From Vitellaria paradoxa (lineage: Eukaryota > Streptophyta > Magnoliopsida > Ericales > Sapotaceae): a DNA stretch of 64,000 nucleotides. The stretch covers positions 30,907,933 to 30,971,932 of the forward strand of contig CM034244.1 in the NCBI GenBank assembly GCA_019916065.1, in the 5' to 3' direction. The notes under the pieces were generated by a model, which made no database searches, was not told the origin of the DNA, and was given only the letters and a program-made list of their open reading frames with translations. Both the position numbers and the translations under genes were made by a program. Below are positions 44,818 to 55,813 of this stretch, one piece after another. Position 1 is the first letter of the stretch. Every line of letters starts with the position of its first letter.

Positions 44818-47288
44818 ATTTTTAGTAAAAAGATCAAAATATCCCTAGTATTTTGGTCTTGTTACAAGATAGCCATCAGCCCTAATTTTTTTTTCCCTTT
44901 TCTCGAAATCTTTATTTCACTCTATTCTCTTTGATTCTCTGAATGATTGTTTGGTTATATATTTTGTAAAATACATATTTAGTAGCTATCAAAGTCATCA
45001 CGAATTCTTTTCCAAATATAAAAAAATTATAGGAGTCAATTGTATGTCAAACTCCCAAACCAAGAAAAAAATCAAGATTACTGATGGGTTATAAATGAAA
45101 TCTTTCACAAAACGAAGTAGCAATTGCCCTCCTAACTTACTAAAAAAATCAAGACAGACTAAAATATTTTGATGCCTTGTCTTTTTTATATATTTTGTCT
45201 AAAAAAAAAATTATTTTTTATTATAAAATAAAATTATTTTTCATATTATAAATATGTTTTATATTTAATTTTTATATAAGAGTATCTATGACATTATAAT
45301 TATATAAAGCATACGATGAAAAAAAAAAAAAAGAAACAGTTGTGTAATTTCAATTAATAAAAAAAATAAAGTGAAAGTAGGTAAGATTATTGAAGTGCAA
45401 ATAAGTTCAACCTTAATAATAATAATAACAATAATCTCAACTTAGTTTTTATTTTTTCAAATTAAATAGTGCAGCCCGTATGATTTTATTTTACTTTATT
45501 TTTAAACTAAGGTCAGCTAATAATAATCTAATGTAGAATAATGTAGACGTTGACAATAGAGACTGGCTCAAGTAAAGGGCAGCAAGGCCTCTTGGCTGTG
45601 ATATGGTTAATTTCTAGGAGGTTGGTAGACTTGTTACAAACCAACCATTCTTTAGGTAGTTTTAAACTTTTTTGGTAGCCTAAATTAGGCAAAACTAATC
45701 GCGATCAAGTAGGCAAATGACTACTTTGGCCTTCGAATCTTTTCCTCTTTAGCAAATTAATTATGACAAGTGTCAACAACAAATCAAGCAGCATTCCACT
45801 TTTTAGTCATGGAACGTTGGCCACGATCAATTTGATGGGTCGATAAAAAAATATTTGTTGGTACGTTTCTTAATAAAGAAAAAAATTTTGGTCCAATTTA
45901 AACTCAAAATGTAAAATAACCATTTTATCCATGAGTATTTTTTCACTCAAAATTTACAATCAGAAAATAAATTTTATTTTTTTTTTGTGATTTTTAAAAG
46001 ATTAATGTTAGTAATTTTTATTATATTTCGTTTTATTTCATCATATTTATAATATATAATTAAATTATGAAAATTTGCACTTGTATTCAATTCCCATTAT
46101 TTTCAAGTTGGCAATCAAACAAAGGAATGAAATGCAGTCCCACCCATATTCCATTCTCACCTCTTATTCTATTTCATTCTCATATACCAAACATAACCTT
46201 AATAAATTAGAAGTATAATATTATAAGAGTTGATATAAAATAGATTAATTTTATTTCGTGGAATTAATTTTTTAGTATTTTTTTATTACAATATAAAATT
46301 AGGAAGAGAATAACTTAGCAAGGGATTTGACTAAAAAAAAATAATTTTGAATTTTTAGATTTTAACATAAACTAATCCAGTGAACGAGAAATCTATAAAC
46401 AATATCATAACCAATAATTATTTGGCAGATAAAAAACTTAGGTATGAGTATACTTGTAGTTGTTGATTACTTTTTGACTAAATTTAGGATTTGATATATC
46501 ACCGAATGGGGAATATGTGACACTACATGGGAGCACAGTTTGAATTAACTTTCTATCGAAATCTAAATATCCAAAATTACTTTTGGTCAGATCTCTTGTC
46601 AAATTTCATATCTTATCTCATTTTATATCCTATTAGAAAAAATTAATCCTATATAAAAATTGAATCATGCATTATATTCAATTCTACTTCTTATTTTATA
46701 GTATTATTCATCCCTAATAATCTAATCTCTCCTGTCAAATGTAGTCTTTAAGTGTTGTATATTCCTGCTTTGAAGGATATATAATCCAAATGGATAAAAC
46801 TACAGATTTGAACTAGATTTTTTGTCAAACACATGTAAGATGAGATAGATTACACAAATTAATAACCTAAAATCCTACACCTCAAGTCTCTCAACCAAAC
46901 ATAGCATTTGTGGTGCCTGGCTTAGTAAATAAAACTAAGCAAATCATTCATTCGTAAATGTTAATTATTTTTTCTCAAAATGGTTTGAAATTGTTTTAAA
47001 AGCAAAGTTTTCATCCTCATTGCCATTTATTGAGGGGCATTAGGCTTTTATTTATTTATTTATTTTAAATTTCGCAGACAAGAAGAGCACAAAATAATAC
47101 TTATTTACAGAACGGATTGCAATTGGATCGACTCCAATCCATAATTTCTAAGGAGGAAAGAGGTACCATTTTCTAACCACTGTCGTAAAAATATATATAT
47201 ATATATAAAGTGTTGAGTTATGCTATAATTCATTTAACATAATTTCCATCTCATTTTCTGATAACTTGTTATAAAGATAAGATGAAAA
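44818..47288. other. Intergenic DNA, no supported gene
   Basis: Mostly AT-rich. About 45540-45860 is less AT-rich (GACTGGCTCAAGTAAAGGGCAG) but has no frame. A (TA)n tract at ~47192-47207. No bounded element was found. Confidence 0.4.
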
Positions 47289-47291
47289 TAT

Positions 47292-47460
47292 GGCTCCGTT
47301 TGGAACCAAACAAAACAAAATAAAATCCTACAAATCTTTATAAACACGAATTACGAGATAACAAAATTTAAATTTTTCACTCACTACACAAATTATGAGA
47401 TATTTTACTTTTACAATTTTATTTTATTTTATACACTTTTATACAACTCCAAACACACCC
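47292..47460. mobile_element. MITE, family C, bounded copy in the opposite orientation
   Basis: It starts GGCTCCGTTTGGAACC and ends CAACTCCAAACACACCC, with TAT on both sides (47289-47291 and 47461-47463). 169 bp. It shares CACTCACTACACAAATTATGAG with 26785-26965. Confidence 0.82.
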
Positions 47461-48099
47461 TATATGGTGTTATGTATAGAATATTGAGAGGAATAGCAGT
47501 TGTGGTGTGGAGGCCCTATTAATTCATTATTATATATATGTGTGCGCTTAGCGCACTGAGAAATTTTAAAAATCTTTAAAAGTTATTTATTTTTTATTTC
47601 ACTATGTGAATTATAAACTCACAAATTATCTCATTTCATCTCACTTTTCTGTTACCCCAAACACTCTCAAAATATAAAACATGTTTTGGTTGGATATGGT
47701 TTTTGGTTGCTCAACTCGTGGTTGGGTTGATGGGCTCCGTACCCAAGATTAGAAGAACTTCAATTACTGGGCTTGGCTTCCATATGGGCTTTTTACAGTT
47801 AGTCTTAGGGCACATCTTCAAAACATTTCTCCCTTAAAACTGTTTTAATTCTAAAATAAAGAATTGATTTCATTTCATTTGATTTCGTAAATAAATTTTT
47901 GTGGTTGAAACACATTTTAAATTTAAGAATTAAATTGATTTAATTTAAAAGAAATACTAAATTTGACCATATTAATAAGAAATAAAAATATAATAAATAT
48001 GATTTAAAAAAATAAATTTATCCAATTACTTAGATTGCTTAAAAAAATAATGAATTCTTATTATATTTTATTATTTTAGATTAGATTTCAAATTATTTA

Positions 48100-48418
48100 G
48101 GTGACATTTGGTTTACTTTTCTATTTCCTATTTTCTATTTTTGTTTTATGTGTTAAAAATCTCAAAACGAAAAAATAAAAAATACTTTATTTTTCTCGTT
48201 TCTTATTAAAACTTTCAAAATGACTTTTTGTCGTTTTTCATTTCATGTGTAAAGTCATTTTTTGTTTTCGAAAATAAATTTTAAAAACACAAGCAACCAA
48301 TTTTGTTTTGACCCGTTTTCTTTATTTTCAAAAGAACAAAATGAAAAATAAATTCAAAACAGAAAATGAAAAACAAAAATAGAGAATAGAAAATAAAAAA
48401 AATAAATCAAATGAGACC
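48100..48418. mobile_element. Tourist/PIF-Harbinger-like MITE, family D, copy 3
   Basis: It starts GGTGACATTTGGTTTAC and ends AAATCAAATGAGACC, with TTA on both sides (48097-48099 and 48419-48421). 319 bp; the inverted ends are GGT(G/C)(A/T)CATTTG. Confidence 0.88.
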
Positions 48419-48421
48419 TTA

Positions 48422-49309
48422 GAAATCCTAAAATTTAAATTATCAAATGAAATCAAATTTAACTCGTATAATTTTATTTTAATTTCAAACATAAAAATTG
48501 ATGAGAATTATCTTCAAATGAAATTAAATCCCGTTAAATACATCAGTACAAACAGTGTGTAAATTAAGTAAAGTTAACGGAATTTAGACCTTTGGGGTTT
48601 GGAGTCAAAGTTTATTCCCTCAGTTTTAAAAGCGAGCAAACGACCAGCGTAGCATGTTTCAAAAATTAGCCATGACGTCCTGTAGCACTTATATAAAAAA
48701 TTAAAAAAAGAACATGGAGCAAATTACTTCACATCCAGAATTTTTCCTTTTTTTCTTTTAAAATTATTCATCAATCAGTTAATCAATCAAACACACGCAT
48801 GCAGTTTCGTTGGAAAAAAACTTCTATCCAAGTGCGCGCAATGACAAAAAGTAAAATAATTTATATATTTGTAATTCATATAATGAAATAAAAAAAAAAT
48901 AATTTTTAGAGATTTTTAAAAATTTTTAGTATTTTTTAACACGCCAAACTTACCCTATAGACTTTGTAAATTTTATAGAAATCCAAGGTTAATGATTCTG
49001 ACTTTTTTTTTTTTTTTTTGGGAGGCCCAGTGAATTTTCTGGTAAGTACTTTAGGCTTCCTTAGAATATCCGAGGCTTTCTAAGGAGTGCCCAAAAATTA
49101 AACGGTCTTCAGGCCATTGGCTGCTAAGGGATTTTCTCTATTTTTTTTTTGGTTTTTCTTTCTTTTTTTTTTGTGGGGGGGGGGGGGGGGTCTGAGGCCC
49201 AATCCCGAGCCCAGAAGTGTAGGCAGGGAGCCTGGACGGGGTTTCCGTGGTTCTGAAGCAAAGAATAGCATAGCAATTGCGTCAAGGACCTCAAATATAG
49301 AACAACAAA
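48422..49309. other. Intergenic DNA
   Basis: No gene. A long poly(T)/poly(G) run lies at ~49141-49190. The mirrored open frames at 49117-49399 are produced by it. Confidence 0.4.
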
Positions 49310-50152
49310 GGTCCTGTTAGGTCCACCAAGAAGTACCAAAAAAAATGAAAAAAAATATAAAAAGTATAATACACTTTTAGCGTTTGAAAGATTCACCAAA
49401 ATTTTTCAAAATTTCCTTTCAAACATTTGTTAAGTAAACGTTCCAACGGCTGTCATGTGAAAAGACTGAATCTCTACCAGTGACTAGGGGTGGAAACGAG
49501 CCGAGCCGAGTTGAACTTTAACATACTCGAGCTCGGCTCGAGCTTTTTATACTGAACTCGAGCTCGATTCGAGCTTTTATATAAACTCGAGCTCGGCTCG
49601 ATAAAGAAAAAAGTAAGCTCGGTTAGGCTCGCGAATAGCTCGATTAAACCAAAACGATGTCGTTTTGATTTAAAATATAATATATTTAAAAAATATAATA
49701 AAAATATTATTAAAAATATAAAAATATTATTAAAAATATATATATTATTCTAACCGAGCTTGCCCGCGAGCTTTCGAGCCGAGCTTCTCTAGGCTCGAGC
49801 TCGAGCTCGAATCCAAAACGGCCAATAATCAAGCTCGGTTCGAGCTCGCTTAACTCACGAATCAAGCTCGAGCCGAGCTTTTTTCAAGCCGAGCTCAAGT
49901 AACTCGCGAACGGCTCGGTTCGTTTCCACCCTTACCAGTGACGTTGCAGTGAGAGTTGTCAGGTTAAAAAAGAGAAACCGTTGGAATAGGTATTCTAACA
50001 CCTGTTCCAATAGATTTCCAAAAAAAAAAACTAACATTTTTCACTTAAGCCATTCACGCAATGATCACAAAATTGGTAATATTTAAAAATTGTGGATAAC
50101 TTTTAGTATCTTTGACCACTTTTGGTAAGTTTTGATTGCATCAAACAGGGCC
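49310..50152. mobile_element. MITE, family E, copy 2, interrupted by an Ac-like hAT MITE
   Basis: It is the reverse orientation of 40325-40659: it starts GGTCCTGTTAGGTCC and ends TCAAACAGGGCC, with AAA on both sides. It matches copy 1 in blocks such as CGTTCCAACGGCTGTCATGTG. It is split at 49484 by the hAT MITE; without the insertion it is ~385 bp. Confidence 0.8.
49485..49934. mobile_element. Ac/Ds-like hAT MITE with CTCGAGC subterminal repeats
   Basis: It starts TAGGGGTGGAAACGAGCC and, reversed from the right, TAAGGGTGGAAACGAACC: 18-bp inverted repeats with the Ac-type TAGGG start. A perfect 8-bp duplication CCAGTGAC (49477-49484 and 49935-49942) is the hAT signature. Both arms are packed with GAGCTCG / CTCGAGC words (about twenty), the likely transposase-binding sites. 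The 450-bp element has an AT core and no protein. A perfect dyad AAAACGATGTCGTTTT is near 49652. Confidence 0.92.
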
Positions 50153-50154
50153 AA

Positions 50155-50495
50155 AGTAATACGATTCATAGAAATATCAAAATCAGCAGACAGATTACAG
50201 TTATTTTGCCTCCTAGGTGTGTAACTCTTCCTCCCAGATGAACCGTTTGGCCCCAAAAATTTTCTAACTTTTCAGCAATTTTCTCCAACTTTTTGTAATT
50301 TTCTCTAACTTTTCTTTAACTTTTAAAAGTTTTTATCAAACATCCAAACTTTTTTCCAAAAGTAACACGTAGTAATATCAGAACAAAAATTACAAAAAGT
50401 CGAACTTTTTTAATTTACCAAACGGGCTCATTATCAATTCCTCTCCCCCCAATCCCATCCCTAAATATAAAATAAATAAAAAGATAAGAAGAGAG
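50155..50495. other. Intergenic DNA with a MITE-like stretch
   Basis: About 50240-50430 opens CCGTTTGGCCCC and closes ACCAAACGGGCTC, an inverted pair, so a probable MITE with CCGTTTGG ends. No gene. Confidence 0.5.
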
Positions 50496-50496
50496 A

Positions 50497-50784
50497 GACG
50501 AAGAGAAGAGGGGAATGGACAGCAGAATCATCATTCCTGGGACTGTCCCCCAAAAACAATTCCAAATATATAAGAAACCTTTCAAAACAACTTAAAATTT
50601 CAATAAAAGAGGCAAGCTACAGAACTTTCTTCCTCTAAAAACAAAGAGAGGCGGGGGAATGGATGGCAGAATCATCGTTCCAAGGAGTGTCCCCCAAAAA
50701 CAATTCTCGATATATAAGAAACCTCTCAAACAACTTAAAATTTTAATAAAAAAGGCAACTTACAGAACTTTCTTCCTCCCCACC
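50497..50784. repeat. 144-bp tandem duplication
   Basis: GAATGGACAGCAGAATCATCATTCC ... AGAACTTTCTTCCTC (left copy) recurs 144 bp to the right as GAATGGATGGCAGAATCATCG... with ~10% change. Both copies hold GTCCCCCAAAAACAATTC and ATATATAAGAAACCT. No coding frame. Confidence 0.88.
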
Positions 50785-50949
50785 CCATCTCACCACAAAG
50801 TTATCATACTGTAGTTTGTAAAGGTTAATCTAAATGCATATGACTCCAATTCAATAAAAAATCAGATAGAGACTTATTAATTTTTCCATTAACAATTAAT
50901 CACGTAAAGGACCGTATCATTTATGAAAGCCAAATGAGGAGCCAACAGT

Positions 50950-51400
50950 TTTCTATGCCACCAAGAAAACCTCAACTAACCAACAATGAGCACCTTAATA
51001 AACAGTGGGTTTTCCTGTGGCTTGGCTAGAAACTAGCCACATCTTCACCCTCTTTAAGCCAATCCACAGGAGAAATTGTATTCCGTGCGACCAAGAAGAC
51101 TTCAACGTACCAACAGCGAGTACCTTTAATAAACAATGATCAGGCTTTCTTGTGGCTAAGCTAGGAACTAGCCGCATCTTCTCTCTCCTTAGGCCAATCC
51201 AAATAATACATCATATTTCTTTGAGAACTTGTAAAGGACACCATTTACCAAAACCAAGGAGCCAATGGTATTCCATGCCACCAAGAGAACTTAAACTAAG
51301 CAAGATTGAGTACCTTAATAAATATATAACATGCTGTGGCTTGTCTGGGAACTAGCCACATCCTCACTCTTTTTCAGCTAATCCAGATGATAGACCACCT
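50950..51400. repeat. Three-copy diverged repeat with a TGGCTAG...CTAGCCA dyad
   Basis: Units begin near 50950, 51079 and 51269. Each carries TGCCACCAAGA-ACTT, AGTACCTTAATAAA, then TGTGGCTTGGCTAGGAACTAGCCACATCTTC (written in parts: TGTGGCTTGGCTAG, GAACTAGCCACATC) and CTTTAGGCCAATCCA. Spacing varies (~130-190 bp) because unit 2 has an extra tail. The short frames at 50995-51177 and 51152-51355 run through the repeats. Function unknown. Confidence 0.8.
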
Positions 51401-51401
51401 C

Positions 51402-51504
51402 TCTCTTGAGGGGCACATAAGCTCTCTAAAATTAAGCACTAGTTAGGTCCTCACCAGAGAGAGGCACATAAGTTCTCTTAAACTAAGCACTAGTTAGGTC
51501 CTCA
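51402..51504. repeat. 51-bp tandem duplication
   Basis: GAGGGGCACATAAGCTCTCT...TTAGGTCCTCA is followed by GAGAGGCACATAAGTTCTCT...TTAGGTCCTCA; they differ by a few bases. Confidence 0.88.
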
Positions 51505-53792
51505 TCTTATACAATACCCTAATACAGAACCATACTTCCATTCCACATTTTTCCTCTATAGGTTCTTTCTCCCTACTGCAAATCTAATACTATCAAACAT
51601 AAATCAGCATGATTTTGTTAGAATTTTCTTTCATGTACTCTTAAATCCAGACAAATAGGGAGAAAAGGATTATTTCCTCAAGATTATAAATTGGACACAA
51701 TATTCCTTAAAAAAAAAAATAAAAATAAAAAATCGTCTATTTCTTTCCCAACAGATATTCACAATAGCAGAATGGCATCCCAAGTCTTCCTATCCTTCTA
51801 TCTTGGATGCTCATGACCCTAGCAAGTTATTAAAGTTACAAGTGAAACAGGAGAGGGCATTACCCATGAAAGAGTATACTTTTGTCACGTTATTGATTAT
51901 ATTATCCGGTACTAATTCTGGAAATATGGTTATGTTTTCTAGAAATACAATGTCATAATTATGTTTTCTGGAAATACATTACTTTCTCCACCTATTAATA
52001 CACTCTACAAATGAAATCATATAATAGACAAGAAGATCCATATGATATGCAATTAAAAAAAAAAAAAAAATTGACAGCTAAACATGTAGTTAAATATCTA
52101 ATTCCTAATGGCTTTAGAAAATTAGTAAATTACTAAGGATGGGAATAGGATTGGTATGCATTGGAGGCCGCTAACCTCTCATCGCACCGCCATAGTAAGA
52201 TTCGCCCCTCCCACCCCACCCCACAATATGAAATCTCACCTTGTCTCACTCTGTCTAAAGATTTAACAAGTATAATCAACCTTAATGGTAGCCTAATTTC
52301 CATTAATTTTTCTCAATAACTTTTATACGATAGGATAATCTTGAAAATATATTATTTTGTAAGACTACTTAGGTAATTTTATATATAATTGAGTTGGGTT
52401 ACATAGGGTTTGGTCACCCTTCCCCACCCGAGCTTTGGCACCAACATTGTTGAACCTACCCACTCCCAAGCTTTCCCTTACCCAAACGCTACCTAATAGG
52501 GCTGACAATGTTTAACACGACTTAGTAACACAATACGAACATGACACAACTTGCAACACGAATTAATGAGAGAAAATCTAAATATGACACAACTCGAATG
52601 GGTAAATCCAAAATTGACACGATTTAATACAAATTTTTCCCGATTATGAAATAAATTAATTATTCAACATGTTCATTAAGTTTTTAGATATGTGAGTATT
52701 GATACAAATAGACAAGATTATAAACTCAAATGCAATTATGAACTCGAACACAACACATGAGCTTGAATCGCCACATCTACCACCTAATCCTACCTAAAAG
52801 ACTTGAATATAGGCTGTCTGGTGTTTTCGATTCTTGCCATAAACTACATAATGGGACCTTCCCAATTCTAGGATACATCCACACACCCATTATGGGTGAC
52901 ATCACAACTAAATTTTCATTCTCACGTTCTAGACAGCAACTAAGAATCATGAAAATAATGTTCGGCATTAGACAAAACAATTTTGAAAAAATGAAAATAA
53001 GAATAGGTAAAAATACGACAAAAAATATTTGGGAAAAAATATAATTAAAACTGAATACGCCAGCTGACTTGCCGGAATATATTTTGGCCGTTTTGAGGAA
53101 TTTGTGTCTCCAACGCGCATCATACATGTATGAAGCACATACTTTCTAGTGTCCAGGCTTCATAGGAAAGCAATATGACTTTGGAATTTATTTTCAATAA
53201 CAAGAGAAATCCCACAAATGACTGTCGATATAAAATATCTTTCCACAGTAATAAAATTCATAAACCAATTTATAACAACAACTATAATATAAGTTGATAT
53301 TCTTTTCACCAAAATAAAAAGTAATAGAAGATATAATTCCTTATAATTTTCATACAAACAGCACAGGGTTCTTAAATTCTAGTGTACATCCAAAGGAATC
53401 CATTCTTAATTTTGGTCAACCAAACAAGACCCATTCTGCTCAAAATGCAAAATTACATCCAATCTTCATTTCTAATATACATGCAAAAGTTTTAAAAAAA
53501 AAAAAAATTAAGGTTCAATTATGACTTGCCACAGAGACTAAATACCAATGTCACCTCAAGCATATCAGCATTCCAAGCACACCCAATGAATACAAGCATC
53601 AATCAACATATTAAAACCACTAAAAAAAAAAAGGCTGTACAGAAGTTGACTAATCGACATATGCGTGTGTGTGTATATGTATATGACCTAAGGACTTATA
53701 TATAACATTATATCACAATCAGTTCTCGGTCCCAACTTTGTAAAAACTTATTCTGATAACAAGGAACAGAGCAGAAAAATACCTAAAATCAC
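51505..53792. other. Intergenic DNA and 3' flank of the second NHL gene
   Basis: No supported gene. At 52498, TAGGGCTGACAATG followed by many AACACGA/CGACAC words to ~52760 looks like one end of an Ac-like hAT MITE with no matching right end. The paired open frames at 52757-53044 (+) and 52777-53127 (-) overlap antisense and have no family features. About 53160-53790 would include the 3' UTR of the minus-strand NHL gene. Confidence 0.4.
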
Positions 53793-54560
53793 TCACAGAC
53801 TAACCCCGCATTCTCTAGCTCCACCACCAGCCAAGTTCCCTCCAGTGCCATTCGACGAAATCCCGACCACCAAATCTCCGCAGTAGACCCTCAAGAACCG
53901 CCGCCTCGTCCGCCAAAAATTGGCCTTGAACCTAATACTACCCATCCATCGCACATTGAAATTCACAGTCCCTCGATTCGATCTCTCCCATTTGATGTCC
54001 TCCGCGTCCCCCTTCTCCACGTAAGCCGACGCCGCCGCGAAGGTCGCCTTCACCGCCGTCTGATTCCTCGTCCCCTGAACGAAAGGCGGCACGGTGGTCT
54101 CCGACAGCTGCTGGTCCTTGTAGAAAACGAATGCATCGATTTGGTCGTAGTAGAGGGTGATTTTGTGGTTGGGGTTACGGACTGTGAAACGCACGTCCCA
54201 ATTGCCGTTGATCAGCGACGAGGAGGAAACGTTGAAGTTTGAGACGGTGACCGAGTCGACCCGGAATTGGGGGTAGCGAGGGCGGAGTACGAGCCATATG
54301 ATGAACACGATTGTCCCGGCTACGATGAAGAAGGCGATGATGATGGTAAAGAGGCGACGGAAGAAGGTGGCGCGTGGGTCCGGGTAAGGCTGCGCGTAGT
54401 AGGTATTGTGGTTGTTGTAGTAAGGCGGATGAGGCGGTGGTGGAGCAGCGTAAGGGCCAGCGGCTCCGGCGGTGGAGTTGGGGTAACCGTTGGGGTTGAT
54501 TCCGGGCTGCGGTCGAGTTCCGGCCGGGTAGCCCGTCGCTGGTCTCGAATGACCTTCCAT
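53793..54560 (-). CDS. NDR1/HIN1-like (NHL) protein with Pro/Tyr-rich N-terminus, LEA_2 domain
   Basis: Encodes 255 residues from ATG 54560. The ten extra upstream codons of the open frame would begin with TTG, so 54560 is the start. The N-terminal ~65 residues are Gly/Pro/Tyr-rich (ATGYPAGTRPQPG, PPPPHPPYYNN) and cytosolic. A single membrane helix lies at about 68-93, then the LEA_2 domain with RNPNHKITLYYD (128-139) and RFLRVYCGDL (221-230). It ends in a Gly/Asn-rich tail. Family members sit in the plasma membrane or ER membrane; some act in pathogen responses or at plasmodesmata. Which subgroup this belongs to is not certain. It is intronless, intact and GC-rich compared with its flanks. 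It differs strongly from the 25.9-kb NHL (different N-terminus, length and motifs), so it is not a recent duplicate. Confidence 0.94.
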   Translation of the reverse strand: MEGHSRPATGYPAGTRPQPGINPNGYPNSTAGAAGPYAAPPPPHPPYYNNHNTYYAQPYPDPRATFFRRLFTIIIAFFIVAGTIVFIIWLVLRPRYPQFRVDSVTVSNFNVSSSSLINGNWDVRFTVRNPNHKITLYYDQIDAFVFYKDQQLSETTVPPFVQGTRNQTAVKATFAAASAYVEKGDAEDIKWERSNRGTVNFNVRWMGSIRFKANFWRTRRRFLRVYCGDLVVGISSNGTGGNLAGGGARECGVSL

Positions 54561-54748
54561 TGCTAAAGCATTTGGATTCGAGAAGTACAAAGAGAAGATA
54601 GATAAATAGATAGAGAGAGAGCCTCACCTCACAAAGGGAAAGCGGAGTCGGCGAGGAGGAGAGAGAATAGATTCGCTGCGGTCCAGCTGCATCGTATCAA
54701 ACTTAGAGTGGGCTCGGAGGTATCGTGGTAAAAGCTAAATGGAGGGGG
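54561..54748 (-). promoter_or_regulatory. 5' UTR and proximal promoter region of the second NHL gene
   Basis: The minus-strand leader contains CTCTCTCTCTATCTATTTATC and a CT/CCTCC-rich stretch (54640-54670). No convincing TATA box was seen. A GTGAGG at ~54628 could be a donor site of a leader intron, but nothing proves it. The MULE-like MITE begins only ~190 bases upstream of the ATG. Confidence 0.35.
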
Positions 54749-54981
54749 ACTCGGGGGCCCGCCGTCGAGGGTCGAGTGCAGCCGTTGTAGTCGGCTAAAA
54801 CGACGCCGTTTTAATATTTTTCTTCTCAAAATGATGCTATTTTATTTAAATCCTCATATTTGAATACATCCATTTATATTCGAATGTAGTGACTTAATTG
54901 GAACGACGTCGTTTTGAGAAGAAAAATACCGAAACGGCATCGTTTTGAGTCGACTGCTCTCCGACTGCAGCCCCCTCTCTT
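54749..54981. mobile_element. Mutator-like foldback MITE in the NHL upstream region
   Basis: It is flanked by an 11-bp direct repeat AATGGAGGGGG (54738-54748 and 54982-54992), the size range of Mutator duplications. The two arms are ~90-100-bp imperfect inverted repeats: AAAACGACGCCGTTTTAATA and TTTTTCTTCTCAAAA on the left, their complements on the right. The centre is AT-rich. There is no coding capacity. The arms carry ACGACGTCGTTTT-like dyads, potential bZIP-type (GACGTC) sites. Confidence 0.82.
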
Positions 54982-55007
54982 AATGGAGGGGGTAAAAATT
55001 TGATAAA

Positions 55008-55135
55008 AAAATATATAAAAGTATAAAAATTTAATGTAAAAATAATACGTGATAAAATTTAATTAAAAGAAAGTATAAAAAATGTTAGTAAAAATTAATG
55101 TGTTTTGGTTAGTTTTGATCAACCAAACACCTCCT
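55008..55135. mobile_element. Short MITE-like element next to the MULE MITE
   Basis: It carries ATACGTGATAAAATTTAATT and closes ATCAACCAAACACCTCC, like the short elements at 40690-40850 and 42165-42297. The left end is unclear. Confidence 0.45.
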
Positions 55136-55813
55136 AATAAATGATAATTATTAATTTTTTTATTCTTCTAAATTTTTATATTTTTTATATTTTATTTTAA
55201 AAATTTTAGCATTTAACCTTTCTACGGTACCAGAATATTAATTTATTTAATTTTCAATAAAATAATTATTATAATTATTTACAGGAATAGCATTTGCCTA
55301 TTCTAACATTATTTCAAATCTCTTTAGGGGCGTTGCATCCCGAAAACTAAATTTTTTTTCTTTTTCTTAAAAAAAATTTCTCCCGTGGATAATTAGAATT
55401 TAAAAAATGTTCATTTAATAAAAAAAATAATGGTATAGTGATTTAATTACTAAAAATAAAAGTCATAAAATGTAAGTTTGGCATACTAGAAATTACAATA
55501 TATTCAACAACTTAATAACTTACTTTTTTTTTATTATATTAAGGGATGGTTTGGAGCTCCAAAAATCTATTAAAAAATGTCATTTGTGCAACTTTTTACC
55601 GTTTGGGTTCAATCACTAAACTATATTTTTTGGAGATGAACAATTCCATTTGAACCGATTTTCGTCCGCTCAAACGAATTTCAGCAAAAATGTTTTGACT
55701 TTTATGTCAGGACTTTTTGAAAAATATAGCAACTTTATTGGGATTTGTAGAAATTTATTAGTATTTGTAGATATATATAAATTTATAAAAATATATATTC
55801 ACGTAATTCGAGG

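Noticed and set aside
49117..49399. Paired open frames on both strands
   Set aside because: Generated by a poly(T)/poly(G) run and its flanks; mirror images with no family features.
52757..53127. 95-residue plus-strand and 116-residue minus-strand frames
   Set aside because: They overlap antisense, and neither has recognisable motifs or a plausible gene context.
54175..54627. Overlapping frames at the second NHL gene, and a longer NHL start at 54590
   Set aside because: The alternative frames are shadows of GC-rich coding. The upstream start would be TTG; the first ATG in frame is 54560.
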